Below are positions 23,798-32,567 of a DNA stretch of 38,259 nucleotides, in pieces (the stretch's first letter is position 1; every line of letters starts with the position of its first letter). The stretch lies in the NCBI RefSeq assembly GCF_016792905.1, contig NZ_JAEULP010000089.1, positions 1 to 38,259 of the forward strand, in the 5' to 3' direction. Position numbers and translations under genes: made by a program. Source of the DNA: Tabrizicola sp. Its GTDB lineage: Bacteria; Pseudomonadota; Alphaproteobacteria; Rhodobacterales; Rhodobacteraceae. The notes beneath the pieces are model-generated. The model had not been told where the DNA came from and did no database searches. It saw nothing but the letters and a program-made list of their open reading frames with translations.

Positions 23798-25245
23798 TGC
23801 TCTGGTCGCTGACAAAGGTCATCCTCTTCGTCGTCCTGATCGGCGCACTGGCGCTCGGGGCGGGGCTCTTGTCGGAAACCGGCGAAGCCGCGCGCATTAC
23901 CGTTGCCGGTTGGGAGTTCACCATCGGCCCGGTTCAGGCGGTGATCCTCGGGCTGTTGCTCTTCATCGCGGTCTGGCTCGCGCTGCGCATTCTCGGCCTT
24001 CTCGCCGCCACGTTCAGGTTTCTGAATGGCGATGAGACCGCCATTTCACGTTATTTCGACCGCAACCGCGAGCGGAAGGGCTACCGGGCGCTGTCGGAAG
24101 GCATGATGGCGCTGGCCTCGGGCGAGCCGCGCCTGGCCCTGACCCGCGCCCAGAATGCGGAACGGCTGCTCGGCAAGCCGGAACTGACCACACTCCTTGT
24201 CGCGCAGGCCGCCGAAGCCGCCGGGGACCACAAGCGCGCGACCGAGGCCTACAAGGCCCTGCTGAAAGAAGACGCGACACGGTTCGTCGGCGTGCGCGGT
24301 CTCTTGCAGCAGAAACTCTCGGAGGGCGATCGCGAGGTGGCGCTGAAGCTGGCCGAGAAGGCCTTCGAGCTGCGTCCCAAACATGCGGAAACGCAGGACA
24401 TCCTGTTGAAGCTGCAATCCGATGCGGGTGACTGGTCAGGCGCACGCTCGACCCTGGGTGCGAAGCTGAAGGCCGGGACCTTGCCCAAGGACGTCTATCG
24501 CCGGCGCGATGCCGTCCTTGCCCTGCAACAGGCCCGGACCGTGATGGATGAAGATGCCAGCATCGAGGCGCGCGAAGCGGCGATCGAGGCGAACAGGCTG
24601 TCGCCCGACCTGATCCCCGCCGCCGCGATGGCTGCGCGTGGCTATGTGGCGAAGGGCGACAGGAAGAACGCGACCCGCGTGCTGAAAAAGGCCTGGGAGG
24701 TCCTGCCCCACCCCGACCTCGCCGCCGCCTTCGCCGAAATCGAGCCCGACGAGACCCCGCAGGAGCGCCTGAAGCGCTTCCGCACACTGACCAACGCCCG
24801 GCCGGACGCGGATGAATCGAAGATGCTTCTGGCCGAGCTTCTGGTGGCGACTGAGGACTTCCCCGGTGCCCGTCGCGCATTGGATGACGTTGCCACTCGC
24901 GCGCCGACCCAGCGGTCGCTGGCGATCATGGCGGCGATTGCGCGGGGCGAGGGGGCGGAAGATTCCATCGTCCGCGATCTTGTCGCCCGCGCGATTGCCG
25001 CGCCGCGCGGGCCGCAATGGGTCTGCGACAAGTGCCATGCGATCCATGATGGCTGGCAGCCGGTCTGCGACAATTGCGGCAGTTTCGACACGCTGTCGTG
25101 GAAGACGCCCCCGACAACCAGCGCCTCGCCCGCCCTCGCCGAACTTTTGCCGCTGATGGACGCCCGCCCTGCACCGGAACCCGAACCGCCGCCACCCGAG
25201 GAAGAACCGCTGCCGCCTGACGAGATCGCCCGGCGCGCAAATTAG
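23794..25245 (+). CDS. hemY: HemY-like TPR protein with C-terminal zinc ribbon
   Basis: 483 residues. Two N-terminal membrane helices (about 5-25 and 45-70) are followed by the HemY_N region and tetratricopeptide-like helices (about 95-390). Cys411, 414, 425 and 428 (CDKCH and CDNCG) form a rubredoxin-like zinc ribbon close to that at the end of LapB/YciM. The last 45 residues are Pro/Glu rich. HemY is associated with late heme synthesis by gene position; its molecular role is unclear, and it should not be confused with Gram-positive protoporphyrinogen oxidase HemY. Its ATG-ATG start shares 4 bases with the mitofilin-like stop. Confidence 0.9.
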   Translation: MMLWSLTKVILFVVLIGALALGAGLLSETGEAARITVAGWEFTIGPVQAVILGLLLFIAVWLALRILGLLAATFRFLNGDETAISRYFDRNRERKGYRALSEGMMALASGEPRLALTRAQNAERLLGKPELTTLLVAQAAEAAGDHKRATEAYKALLKEDATRFVGVRGLLQQKLSEGDREVALKLAEKAFELRPKHAETQDILLKLQSDAGDWSGARSTLGAKLKAGTLPKDVYRRRDAVLALQQARTVMDEDASIEAREAAIEANRLSPDLIPAAAMAARGYVAKGDRKNATRVLKKAWEVLPHPDLAAAFAEIEPDETPQERLKRFRTLTNARPDADESKMLLAELLVATEDFPGARRALDDVATRAPTQRSLAIMAAIARGEGAEDSIVRDLVARAIAAPRGPQWVCDKCHAIHDGWQPVCDNCGSFDTLSWKTPPTTSASPALAELLPLMDARPAPEPEPPPPEEEPLPPDEIARRAN

Positions 25246-25294
25246 GGCTACACAGTCCGGATGGGCAGTGCTAAGAGCCCGCCCAGGGAAGAAT

Positions 25295-25370
25295 GCCGGT
25301 GTAGCTCAGCTGGTAGAGCACGTCATTCGTAATGATGGGGTCGGGGGTTCGAGTCCCTTCACCGGCACCA
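25295..25370 (+). tRNA. tRNA-Thr (anticodon CGT)
   Basis: 76 bases fold as a full cloverleaf: acceptor GCCGGTG/CACCGGC, D arm GCTC...GAGC, anticodon stem CGTCA/TGATG with loop TTCGTAA (anticodon CGT at 25328-25330), T arm GGGGG-TTCGAGT-CCCTT, discriminator A and encoded CCA. Reads ACG codons, frequent in this GC-rich genome. TsaD, encoded 3.5 kb away, modifies A37 of such tRNAs. Confidence 0.97.
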
Positions 25371-25398
25371 TTCTTCTCTGAAATCCCCGGATATGCAG

Positions 25399-25429
25399 AA
25401 GCCGCCGGTCCCGATGGAGACGGCGGCTT
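25399..25429 (+). terminator. hairpin downstream of tRNA-Thr
   Basis: AAGCCGCCG and CGGCGGCTT surround 13 bases, a perfect 9-bp stem about 28 bases after the tRNA. No strong T-run follows. Position suggests the end of the tRNA transcript. Confidence 0.5.
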
Positions 25430-25472
25430 GCTTGTAGGACCTATCGCCGCTTGGGACACTTCCATCCCGCGC

Positions 25473-25517
25473 TTTCCTCCCCCTCGTGGGGAGGGAAAGG
25501 GTGGGGGCAACCCGGGG
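25473..25517. repeat. GC-rich interspersed repeat, copy 2
   Basis: 45-base element with CCTCCCC-CTCGT-GGGGAGG stem, then AAAGGGTGGGGG and CAACCCGG. Related to 14834-14878. It ends a few bases past the helicase stop, so it may also act as the 3' hairpin for that gene. Confidence 0.65.
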
Positions 25518-25521
25518 CCGA

Positions 25522-27990
25522 TCAGCGTTTCGGCCCCTTCGGCGGCACGAACCGCTTCGATGTATCCCGCGCATCCGCTTTGGGCTTCTCGACCCTCGGT
25601 TTGTCGAAGGGCTTCTTGCCCCCCGCCGCATGGCTCTTGAACCCACCCGGTTTTCCGGCACCCTCGCGCTTCACGAAGGGCCGCGCCTCGTCGCCCTTGG
25701 GGGCATAGGTCTTCTTCGGACGGTCACCATCCTCGCGCGGCCGGAAGCCTTCGCCCTTCGGAGCATAGGCTTTGCGGGGACGCTCACCGTCCTCACGCGG
25801 CTTGAATCCCTCGCTGCGCGGCTTGTAACCCTCGGATTTACCTGCGTAAGGCTTCCGCGCCGGACGCTCCCCGTCCTCACGCGGGGCATGGCCCTCTCCC
25901 CGAGGCTTGTAACCTTCGGTCTTGCCCGCATAAGGCTTCCGCGCCGGGCGGTCACCGTCCTCGCGCGGTTTCCAGCCTTCCGACTTGCCCTTGGTGCCGC
26001 CCTCTGCCCCATGGCTCTTGTAGCCCGCCGCCCGGCCTGGCCTGTCCGCCGGCCCGCCGTGGCTCTTGAACCCCGCCGAGCGCGGAGCGGCCTTCTGGTC
26101 CGGCGACCAGCGCGGCTTGCGCGCGCGATCCTCGTCACCCTCGGGACGCGGCGCGCGTTCCTCGTAGGACTTCCGCGCCGGACGATCATCCTTCCGCTCG
26201 GGCCGCGCCTCCGAAGGGGCCACGCGAGGGCGATCGTCATACTTGGCCTTCGGCTTCGGGGCAGCCTCGGCGACCTCGCCATCCTCCTCGACCACCCGCG
26301 GCGGCTTCGGCACATAGGCCGGTTTCTCCCGCCGCTCGGGCCGCTCTGCCCGTTCCGGGCGCACCGGGCGCTCGAACCGGGGCTTGTCGAAGCGCGGGCG
26401 ATCGAAGTCAGGTTCGCCCTCGATCCGCTCCATCATCAGGCCCTTGTCGAGGTCGATCTGCTGCCGGAACTTGTCCGCCACGCCTTCCGCGATCTGCACG
26501 AAAGTCTCGTCCTCGCGCACCCGGATCGCGCCGATGCTGTCCTTGCCGATGCTGCCCGCATCGCAGATCTTCGGCAGAAGCCAGCGCGCCTCGGCCCGGC
26601 CCGAACGACCCACGCCGATGCGGAACCAGACCGAAGGCCCGAACTCCCCCCGTTCGCGCGGAGCTGATGGCGCAGGCATCGCCGCATCGGTCGACAGCAC
26701 CTCGGGCGCCGATCGCCCCTCGCGCCACAGCCGCACGAAGGCTGCCGCCAGCGCCTCGGCTCCGAACTGCTCCAGCAGGTCGCCCGCGATCCCCGCCTCA
26801 TCGCCCACCGGGGCAGTCAGCGCGGGATGCTCCAGAATGCGCAGGTCGTCCTTCGCCTGCACGTCATCCGCGCCCGGCGCCGGGCCCCATTCCGCCACGA
26901 CCTTCGCGCCCGACAACAGCCGCTGCGCCTTCTTGAACTCGGACGGAGTCACGATCAGCGCCGAAACGCCCTTCTTCCCGGCGCGCCCGGTGCGGCCCGA
27001 GCGGTGCAGCAGCGTCTCGGAATTCGACGGCAGGTCGGCGTGGATCACCAGTTCCAGCCCCGGCAGGTCGATGCCCCGCGCCGCAACGTCGGTCGCGATG
27101 CAGACCCGCGCCCGCCCGTCGCGCAGCGCCTGCAATGCATGGGTCCGCTCCTGCTGGCTCAACTCGCCGGACAGCGCGACGACCTGGAACCCCCGGTTGC
27201 CCATCCGGGCAAGCAGATGGTTCACGTTCACCCGTGTCTTGCAGAAAACGATGGCCGTCCGCGCCTCATAGAAGCGCAGCACGTTGAAAATCGCATGTTC
27301 CCGGTCGCGCACCGCGACAGAGATCGCCCGATATTCGATGTCGACATGCTGCTTCGCCTCGCCCTGCGCGACAATCCGCAGCGCATCCTTCTGGAACTCG
27401 CCCGCCAGCTTCTCGATTTCCTTCGGCACGGTGGCCGAGAACATCAGCGTCCGGCGTTCCGGCGGAGCCGCCGCCAGGATGAACTCCAGATCCTCGGCGA
27501 AGCCCAGGTCCAGCATCTCGTCCGCCTCGTCCAGCACCACGGCCCGGACGCCCGACAGGTCCAGCGACCCGCGTTCGATATGGTCGCGCAAGCGGCCGGG
27601 GGTGCCGACGACGATATGCGCCCCCCGCTCCAGTGCCCGCCGCTCGGTCCGATAGTCCATCCCGCCGACGCAGGTCGCCAGCTTGGCCTGCGCCCCCGCG
27701 TAAAGCCATTCCAGCTCGCGCGCGACCTGCAGGGCCAGCTCCCGCGTGGGCGCAATCGCCAGCGCGATGGGCTTGTCGGCATACAGCAGCACGTCCTGCC
27801 CGCCCAGAATCTCCGGCGCAACGGCAAGGCCGAAGGCCACCGTCTTGCCCGATCCGGTCTGCGCCGAGACCAGCGCGTCGCGCCCGGCCACACCTTCCGC
27901 CAGCACCGCCTCCTGCACCGAGGTCAGCGTCTCATAGCCCTTGTCGGCCAAAGCCTGCGCCAGCGGCGCGGCCACGTTTTCAATCGTCAT
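25522..27990 (-). CDS. DEAD-box RNA helicase with DbpA-type domain and long repetitive basic tail
   Basis: 822 residues from ATG 27990 (MTIENVAAPLAQALADKG). The helicase core has AQTGSGKT (43-50), PTREL (81-85), DEAD (154-157), SAT (185-187), and HRSGRTGRAG (329-338). A DbpA/CsdA-type RNA-binding domain is at about 450-527 (WFRIGVGRSGRAEARWLLPKI). From about 530 to the end the protein is disordered and basic, built from imperfect units such as PREDGERPARKPYAGK and SEGYKPR, repeated several times at 25700-26060. It unwinds RNA, probably in ribosome assembly or cold-stress mRNA handling (CsdA/DeaD-like). The tail is about twice as long as in E. coli CsdA. It likely has its own promoter in the 144-base gap after the upstream phosphatase gene. 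Confidence 0.93.
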   Translation of the reverse strand: MTIENVAAPLAQALADKGYETLTSVQEAVLAEGVAGRDALVSAQTGSGKTVAFGLAVAPEILGGQDVLLYADKPIALAIAPTRELALQVARELEWLYAGAQAKLATCVGGMDYRTERRALERGAHIVVGTPGRLRDHIERGSLDLSGVRAVVLDEADEMLDLGFAEDLEFILAAAPPERRTLMFSATVPKEIEKLAGEFQKDALRIVAQGEAKQHVDIEYRAISVAVRDREHAIFNVLRFYEARTAIVFCKTRVNVNHLLARMGNRGFQVVALSGELSQQERTHALQALRDGRARVCIATDVAARGIDLPGLELVIHADLPSNSETLLHRSGRTGRAGKKGVSALIVTPSEFKKAQRLLSGAKVVAEWGPAPGADDVQAKDDLRILEHPALTAPVGDEAGIAGDLLEQFGAEALAAAFVRLWREGRSAPEVLSTDAAMPAPSAPRERGEFGPSVWFRIGVGRSGRAEARWLLPKICDAGSIGKDSIGAIRVREDETFVQIAEGVADKFRQQIDLDKGLMMERIEGEPDFDRPRFDKPRFERPVRPERAERPERREKPAYVPKPPRVVEEDGEVAEAAPKPKAKYDDRPRVAPSEARPERKDDRPARKSYEERAPRPEGDEDRARKPRWSPDQKAAPRSAGFKSHGGPADRPGRAAGYKSHGAEGGTKGKSEGWKPREDGDRPARKPYAGKTEGYKPRGEGHAPREDGERPARKPYAGKSEGYKPRSEGFKPREDGERPRKAYAPKGEGFRPREDGDRPKKTYAPKGDEARPFVKREGAGKPGGFKSHAAGGKKPFDKPRVEKPKADARDTSKRFVPPKGPKR

Positions 27991-28134
27991 GGATGTCTTT
28001 TCCAAAGGGGGGCGGCTTCTGCGCCCGTACAAGCCAAACGGCCCCTGTCCCTTTGGTGCGGGCCTCCTCGCCCACAATTCCGGAATCTCGACCGTGGGCG
28101 GCCAGTATCCCAATTGCCGGGGGCTGTATAGGCC

Positions 28135-28914
28135 CTATGCCCCGGTCAACCGCGCGACGGCATCGGCATGCAGCTTCGGCGGCAGGGCCAGCACGCCCGC
28201 TGCCATCGCCCCCGGCGTGTTGAACCGGAGCGCATTCCCCAGCCGATCCGTCACCGCTGCCCCCGCCCGCTCCGCGATCAGCGACCCTGCCGCGATGTCC
28301 CACTCCCAGGTGTCGCGCAGGGTAAGCATTCCGTCGAACCGCCCCTCTGCCGCCAGGCACATCCGGTAGGCCAGCGAGGCCCGGAAGCTCCGCGTTATCT
28401 CCGGCACCCCGCCCGGCCATTTCTCCGGCACCAGATTTGCCTTCGTCGTCAGAATGTTGGCCCCCTCCAGCCGCTCGCGCCCGCTGGCCATGATCGGCTG
28501 TCCGTCCTTCATCGGCGAGGCGGTCTCCGAAGCGGTGTATATACGATCCAGCGCCGGTAGATACACGACCGCCGCCGTCACCCGGCCCTGATGCGCCACC
28601 GCCAGGGAATGCGCGAACGACTCTTCCCCCGCCACAAAGGCGCGGGTTCCATCGATGGGATCTACGATGAAGACTGTATCTACAGCCAGCCTCTCGGCGG
28701 AATCCGGCGTCTCCTCCGACAACCAACCGTAACCCGGCCGCGCCGCCAGCAGCCGTGCCTTCAGCATGTCGTTGACGGCGAGGTCGGCCTCCGTCACCGG
28801 CCCGTGCTCGCCCCCCTTGTCCCAGACCTTGTGTTCCCGCCGCCAGAAGCGCAAGGCGATGCGGCCTGCCTCCCGCGCAGCCTCGGTCAAGAGGGCCAGG
28901 TCACGCGCCGGCAA
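28135..28914 (-). CDS. inositol-monophosphatase-family phosphatase (CysQ-like)
   Basis: 259 residues. The IMPase/FIG fold is shown by GPVTEADLAVN, SEE (66-68), DPIDGTRAFVAG (Asp85, Asp88) and WEWDIAAGSLI, which supply the three metal-binding acidic sites. Best guess is 3'(2'),5'-bisphosphate nucleotidase (CysQ, removing PAP from sulfate assimilation), with histidinol or inositol phosphatase as alternatives. The likely start is TTG at 28914, since an in-frame TGA lies 6 bases upstream and no ATG or GTG is available before it; it overlaps the pmbA end by 14 bases. Three copies of the GTA(T/G)(A/C)TAC octamer lie in the gene. Confidence 0.85.
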   Translation of the reverse strand: MPARDLALLTEAAREAGRIALRFWRREHKVWDKGGEHGPVTEADLAVNDMLKARLLAARPGYGWLSEETPDSAERLAVDTVFIVDPIDGTRAFVAGEESFAHSLAVAHQGRVTAAVVYLPALDRIYTASETASPMKDGQPIMASGRERLEGANILTTKANLVPEKWPGGVPEITRSFRASLAYRMCLAAEGRFDGMLTLRDTWEWDIAAGSLIAERAGAAVTDRLGNALRFNTPGAMAAGVLALPPKLHADAVARLTGA

Positions 28915-30244
28915 GGGTCATCCCGTCGATCAGGATGGACGGCACCCGCGTCGACAGATGCGCCCGCGCGTCATTCGCCGGGACGATCCGCAGCAGCATG
29001 TCGCGCAGGTTCCCCGCAATGGTGCATTCATGCACCGGATAGGCGAGCTGCCCATTCTCCACCCAGAACCCCGAGGCCCCGCGCGAATAGTCCCCCGTCG
29101 TCGGGTTGATGGTCGAGCCGATCATCGACGTGACCAGCAGCCCCGTTCCCATCTGCTTCAGCAGCTCCGCACGTCCCACAACCCCTTGGGTCAGATCAAT
29201 GTTCGTCGTCGACGGCGACGGTGGTGCCGAAGTCCCCCGCGACGCATTCGCCGTAGAGGCCATCCCCAGCTTCCGCCCCGTCGCCAGGTCCAGCACCCAG
29301 CCGGTCAACACCCCATCCGCCACGATCTCGCGCCGCCGGGTCGCCAGCCCCTCGCCGTCGAAGGGCCGCGACGACCCGATCCGCGCCCGATGCGGGTCTT
29401 CCACCAGCGACAGCCCCGCAGGCAGCACCTGTTTCCCCAACAGATCGCGCGCCCAGCTTGACCCCCGAGCAATCGAGGTCCCGTTGATCGCCGACAAGAG
29501 ATGCCCCACCAGCGAGGCCGCGACCCTCTCGTCATAGACCACCGGATAGGTGCCGGTCTTCGGCTTCACCGACCCCACGCGCTGCAAGGTCCGTTCCGCC
29601 GCCAGCCGTCCGATCTCCTCCGCCGAGGGCATGTCGGCCGCGTATATACGCCCCTCGCCCGCATAGTCCCGCTGCATCTCGGTGCCTTGCCCGGTGAAGG
29701 CAACCGCCGACAGCGAGGTCGAGGTCCGCCCGTAGCCTCCGGAAAACCCGTTCGTCGCCGCCAGATGCAGCGCCCGCTGGCTGTAGGCCGCCGAGGCCTC
29801 GACCTGGGTGATCCCCGCAGAGTCCAGCGCTGCCGCCTCGACCGACCGGGCCGAAGCCTCCAGCACCGCCGCTCCCGGCTCTCCCGCCGGATCGGCGAGG
29901 TCCAGCGCTCCAACATCCCAACCCGAAGCCAGCTGCGACGCCTCCGCCAGCCCCACGGTCGCATCCTCCGGTGCCTCGCGCGCCATCGCGACCGCTCGTT
30001 CGGCCAGTGCGGTTATGGTGGCGCTTGAGGTATCCGAGGCCGACACGCAGGCCTGCCGCCGCCCGATCAGGACGCGAAGCCCGATCTCCACGCCCTCCGA
30101 CCGCTCCGCCTGCTCCAGCGCGCCCTTGCGGATTTCGATCGATAGCGCCGTGCCGGCCACCGCCAGCGCGTCGGCACTTTCCGCCCCCGCCTTGCGGGCG
30201 GCGTCCAGAAGGGCATGGCTCAGGTCGGAAAGGCTGGGGGTCAT
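28901..30244 (-). CDS. pmbA: TldD/PmbA-family protein PmbA (TldE)
   Basis: 447 residues, the family length. PmbA/TldE is the non-catalytic partner of the zinc protease TldD; the pair processes peptides such as microcin B17 and other substrates. The TldD HExxxH zinc motif is absent, which fits PmbA. KGALEQAERSEGVEIGLRVLIGRRQA, STTNIDLTQG, and SRGASGFWVENGQLAYPVHECTIAGNL are typical. Contains GCGTATATACGC at 29640-29651, a 12-base palindrome, within coding sequence. TldD is not in the window. The 3' end overlaps the phosphatase start. Confidence 0.93.
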   Translation of the reverse strand: MTPSLSDLSHALLDAARKAGAESADALAVAGTALSIEIRKGALEQAERSEGVEIGLRVLIGRRQACVSASDTSSATITALAERAVAMAREAPEDATVGLAEASQLASGWDVGALDLADPAGEPGAAVLEASARSVEAAALDSAGITQVEASAAYSQRALHLAATNGFSGGYGRTSTSLSAVAFTGQGTEMQRDYAGEGRIYAADMPSAEEIGRLAAERTLQRVGSVKPKTGTYPVVYDERVAASLVGHLLSAINGTSIARGSSWARDLLGKQVLPAGLSLVEDPHRARIGSSRPFDGEGLATRRREIVADGVLTGWVLDLATGRKLGMASTANASRGTSAPPSPSTTNIDLTQGVVGRAELLKQMGTGLLVTSMIGSTINPTTGDYSRGASGFWVENGQLAYPVHECTIAGNLRDMLLRIVPANDARAHLSTRVPSILIDGMTLAGA

Positions 30245-30331
30245 CGCGCGGTTCCTGTATTCACCGGGATGAGGTAGCCCCCCCCGCCATCAGGTGCAAG
30301 GCCGGGCAGGCAGGCCACCCGGCTCAGCCGC

Positions 30332-31840
30332 CTACTGCATCCGCATCCCGTTGGCGAAGAACCCGCCCTCCTTGAACTCGATCTCCGAGACCAGCTCATC
30401 CGGCCCCGCGCCCGGCTTGGCGAACATCGCCAGCCCCATGCGGAAGCCCATCGCATCGTCTTCCGACACGATGCCCAGCGCGATCAGGTTATCGACCAGC
30501 TTGGTCACGCCCTTGATGTTGACCGTCACCTTGCCATCCGGCCGCGGCACCCCGCCAAAGGTCTGCATGTCCGTGTTGTCGAACGTCAGCGCCCCCGTCG
30601 CGGCAACCTCCGCCCCCGCGGCCTTGGCCAGCACCTGCGTCAGGTCCAGGCTGTGCAACTCGCCCGGCAGGTCGCCAGCGTCGGTCTGCACCTCCGGGTC
30701 CATGATATCCTTGGTCCAGAACCCCGTGCCCTTCAGGTCGACAATGAAGGTCGCCGGTTCCCGGGACAAGGATCCCGCCGGGTCGAACAGGCCCCAGACA
30801 TCCTCCGACACCGTAAAGTCCACCACCTTGGTCAGGAAGGCAAAATCCTGCGGGCTGTCGGACTTCGTCACCGGCATCAGCACGTTGAACCCGCTCTCCG
30901 CAAAGGCCACCTCGACCTGCGGGAACGGGATTTCGGCCCCCGACATGGTAAACTTGGCCCCGGTCAGCGAGGTACCGTAGTTCATCCGGTCCTTGTTCAT
31001 CGCCAGCACCAGGCCTCCGCCGGTGGCATTGGCGACCAGCTTCGTCGGTCCAGAGGCCTCGGTAATGTCGACATCCATCGCCATCGTCCCGAAACTCAGG
31101 GATGTATCCATCGTGAACCCGCTGTTCAGCGCCAGAGCCATGTTCGCCATCAACTCGGGGTTCAGGAAATTGCCCTTCGTCGCGCCGTTCAGATCGGCGA
31201 AACTGATCTTAACCTTGCCGTCGCCCGATCCGTCCGCCTCTTTCCCGGCAATGGTAAGGACTGCCGACTTGGCCGCGAAGGCCGAATCCAGCCCCATCGT
31301 CTCACCGGTCTTGGTGACCAGGTAGCTTCCCTCCAGCCCGGACAGCGCAAGATCGCCGGTCGTTTCCAGCACCTTCCCGTCCTGACCCGTCACCTCATCC
31401 AGCGTGATCTTCGTCTCGGGCGCGGTGATCTTGTAGCTCGTCTCGGTGGCGCTTCCCCCGGCAATGATCGCCGCACCCGGCTGGCTGACGGTCAGCTTTA
31501 TCGACCCCGGCCCGTCATCCTGTTTCGGGAAGGCCATCTGGATCGGATAGCTGTCCGGCATCGTCACCGTGACCGTGCCATCCCCGTTGTCCTTGAACAC
31601 CAGCTTGTCGAAGGTCAGCAAGGCGCTGCCGCCCAGCTGGTCCTTGTAGGTCACGGCCAAATCCGACACCTCGACCGCCTGGCCGCTGTCCGCCGTATTC
31701 CCGACCGTCAGTTCCTGCCCGGCCGAGGTCATCATCGCCTGCCAGCTGGCCCAGACTTCCTGCGGGGTGACATCGGCGCAGGCACCAGTGGCCAGGAACA
31801 CAAGGCCAATCGCTGAGGAACAGGTAAGCGCACGGCTCAT
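30332..31840 (-). CDS. DUF2125 exported protein
   Basis: 502 residues from ATG 31840 (MSRALTCSS), with a signal peptide whose likely cleavage is after ACA-22. AAAGG stands upstream as ribosome site. The long open frame further upstream crosses the divergent crotonase gene and is not protein-like. The mature part is rich in beta strands with repeated patterns (TFDKLVFKDNGDGTVTVTMP; SYKITAPETKITLDEV), typical of DUF2125, a family of large secreted or periplasmic alphaproteobacterial proteins of unknown function. It is near, but probably not in one unit with, pmbA (87-base gap). Confidence 0.85.
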   Translation of the reverse strand: MSRALTCSSAIGLVFLATGACADVTPQEVWASWQAMMTSAGQELTVGNTADSGQAVEVSDLAVTYKDQLGGSALLTFDKLVFKDNGDGTVTVTMPDSYPIQMAFPKQDDGPGSIKLTVSQPGAAIIAGGSATETSYKITAPETKITLDEVTGQDGKVLETTGDLALSGLEGSYLVTKTGETMGLDSAFAAKSAVLTIAGKEADGSGDGKVKISFADLNGATKGNFLNPELMANMALALNSGFTMDTSLSFGTMAMDVDITEASGPTKLVANATGGGLVLAMNKDRMNYGTSLTGAKFTMSGAEIPFPQVEVAFAESGFNVLMPVTKSDSPQDFAFLTKVVDFTVSEDVWGLFDPAGSLSREPATFIVDLKGTGFWTKDIMDPEVQTDAGDLPGELHSLDLTQVLAKAAGAEVAATGALTFDNTDMQTFGGVPRPDGKVTVNIKGVTKLVDNLIALGIVSEDDAMGFRMGLAMFAKPGAGPDELVSEIEFKEGGFFANGMRMQ

Positions 31841-31940
31841 GACATATGCCTTTCGGGTTGAATTCGCTGCCGCAACCTTTCTATCTCGTGTCCGGGGCGT
31901 CAAGGGATTCCCCGGTCGGGAAAGCCGGAGGGGTGCGGTC

Positions 31941-32567
31941 ATGATCAAGGTCCGGAATGCAGGCGACGGCTGCATCATCACGCTCGCCCGCCCGGACAAG
32001 GCCAATGCGCTGACCGAGGCCATGCTGGAAGGCCTCGCCTCCGCCGCAACTGATGCGGCCACCAATGGCGCCAAGGTCCTGATGCTGACCGGCGAAGGCA
32101 AGGTCTTCTCTGCCGGAGCCGATCTTGAGGGCATGAAGGCCGGCCTTGGCCTCTCCCCCGCCTGGGAGGACGCCTCCGCCGCGATCGCCGCCTTCCCCGG
32201 CCTTTCCATCGCCGCGTTGAACGGCACACTCGCGGGCGGGGCAATGGGCGTGGCGCTGGCCTGCGACCTGCGCATCGCCGTCCCCTCGGCCAACTTCTTC
32301 TACCCCGTCATGCGTCTCGGCTACCGCCCGCAGCCCTCGGACCCCGCCCGCCTTGCCGCCCTCATCGGTCCCTCTCGCGCCAGGATGATCCTCCTCGCCG
32401 CCCAGCGGATCGACGCGGAAACCGCCCTCGCCTGGGGCCTGATCGACCGCATCTGCGCCCCCGGGGCCCTGACCGACACCGCCATGTCGCTGGCAGAGGC
32501 GGCACTTGCGGCCGATCCGGGGCATGTCATGGCCCTGAAACTCATGACAAACGGGGGAACGCCATGA
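31941..32567 (+). CDS. short crotonase-fold protein without the usual catalytic glutamates
   Basis: 208 residues, about 50 shorter than standard enoyl-CoA hydratase. ATG 31941 has GGAGG 9 bases upstream. The oxyanion-hole stretches are there: FSAGADLEGM (56-65) and NGTLAGGAMGVALACDLRIA (94-113). But the hydratase Glu pair is missing: Gly103 stands at the Glu144 position and Val123 near the Glu164 position (bovine numbering), and the segment LGYRPQPSD differs from the usual GGTQRL loop. So hydration of enoyl-CoA is doubtful; isomerase, thioesterase or other crotonase chemistry is possible. Overlaps the ureohydrolase start (ATGA). Confidence 0.85.
   Translation: MIKVRNAGDGCIITLARPDKANALTEAMLEGLASAATDAATNGAKVLMLTGEGKVFSAGADLEGMKAGLGLSPAWEDASAAIAAFPGLSIAALNGTLAGGAMGVALACDLRIAVPSANFFYPVMRLGYRPQPSDPARLAALIGPSRARMILLAAQRIDAETALAWGLIDRICAPGALTDTAMSLAEAALAADPGHVMALKLMTNGGTP

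Noticed and set aside
25690-26060. Repeats resembling a CRISPR array
   Set aside because: The units are imperfect, in frame, and encode the helicase's basic tail; there are no unique spacers or cas genes.
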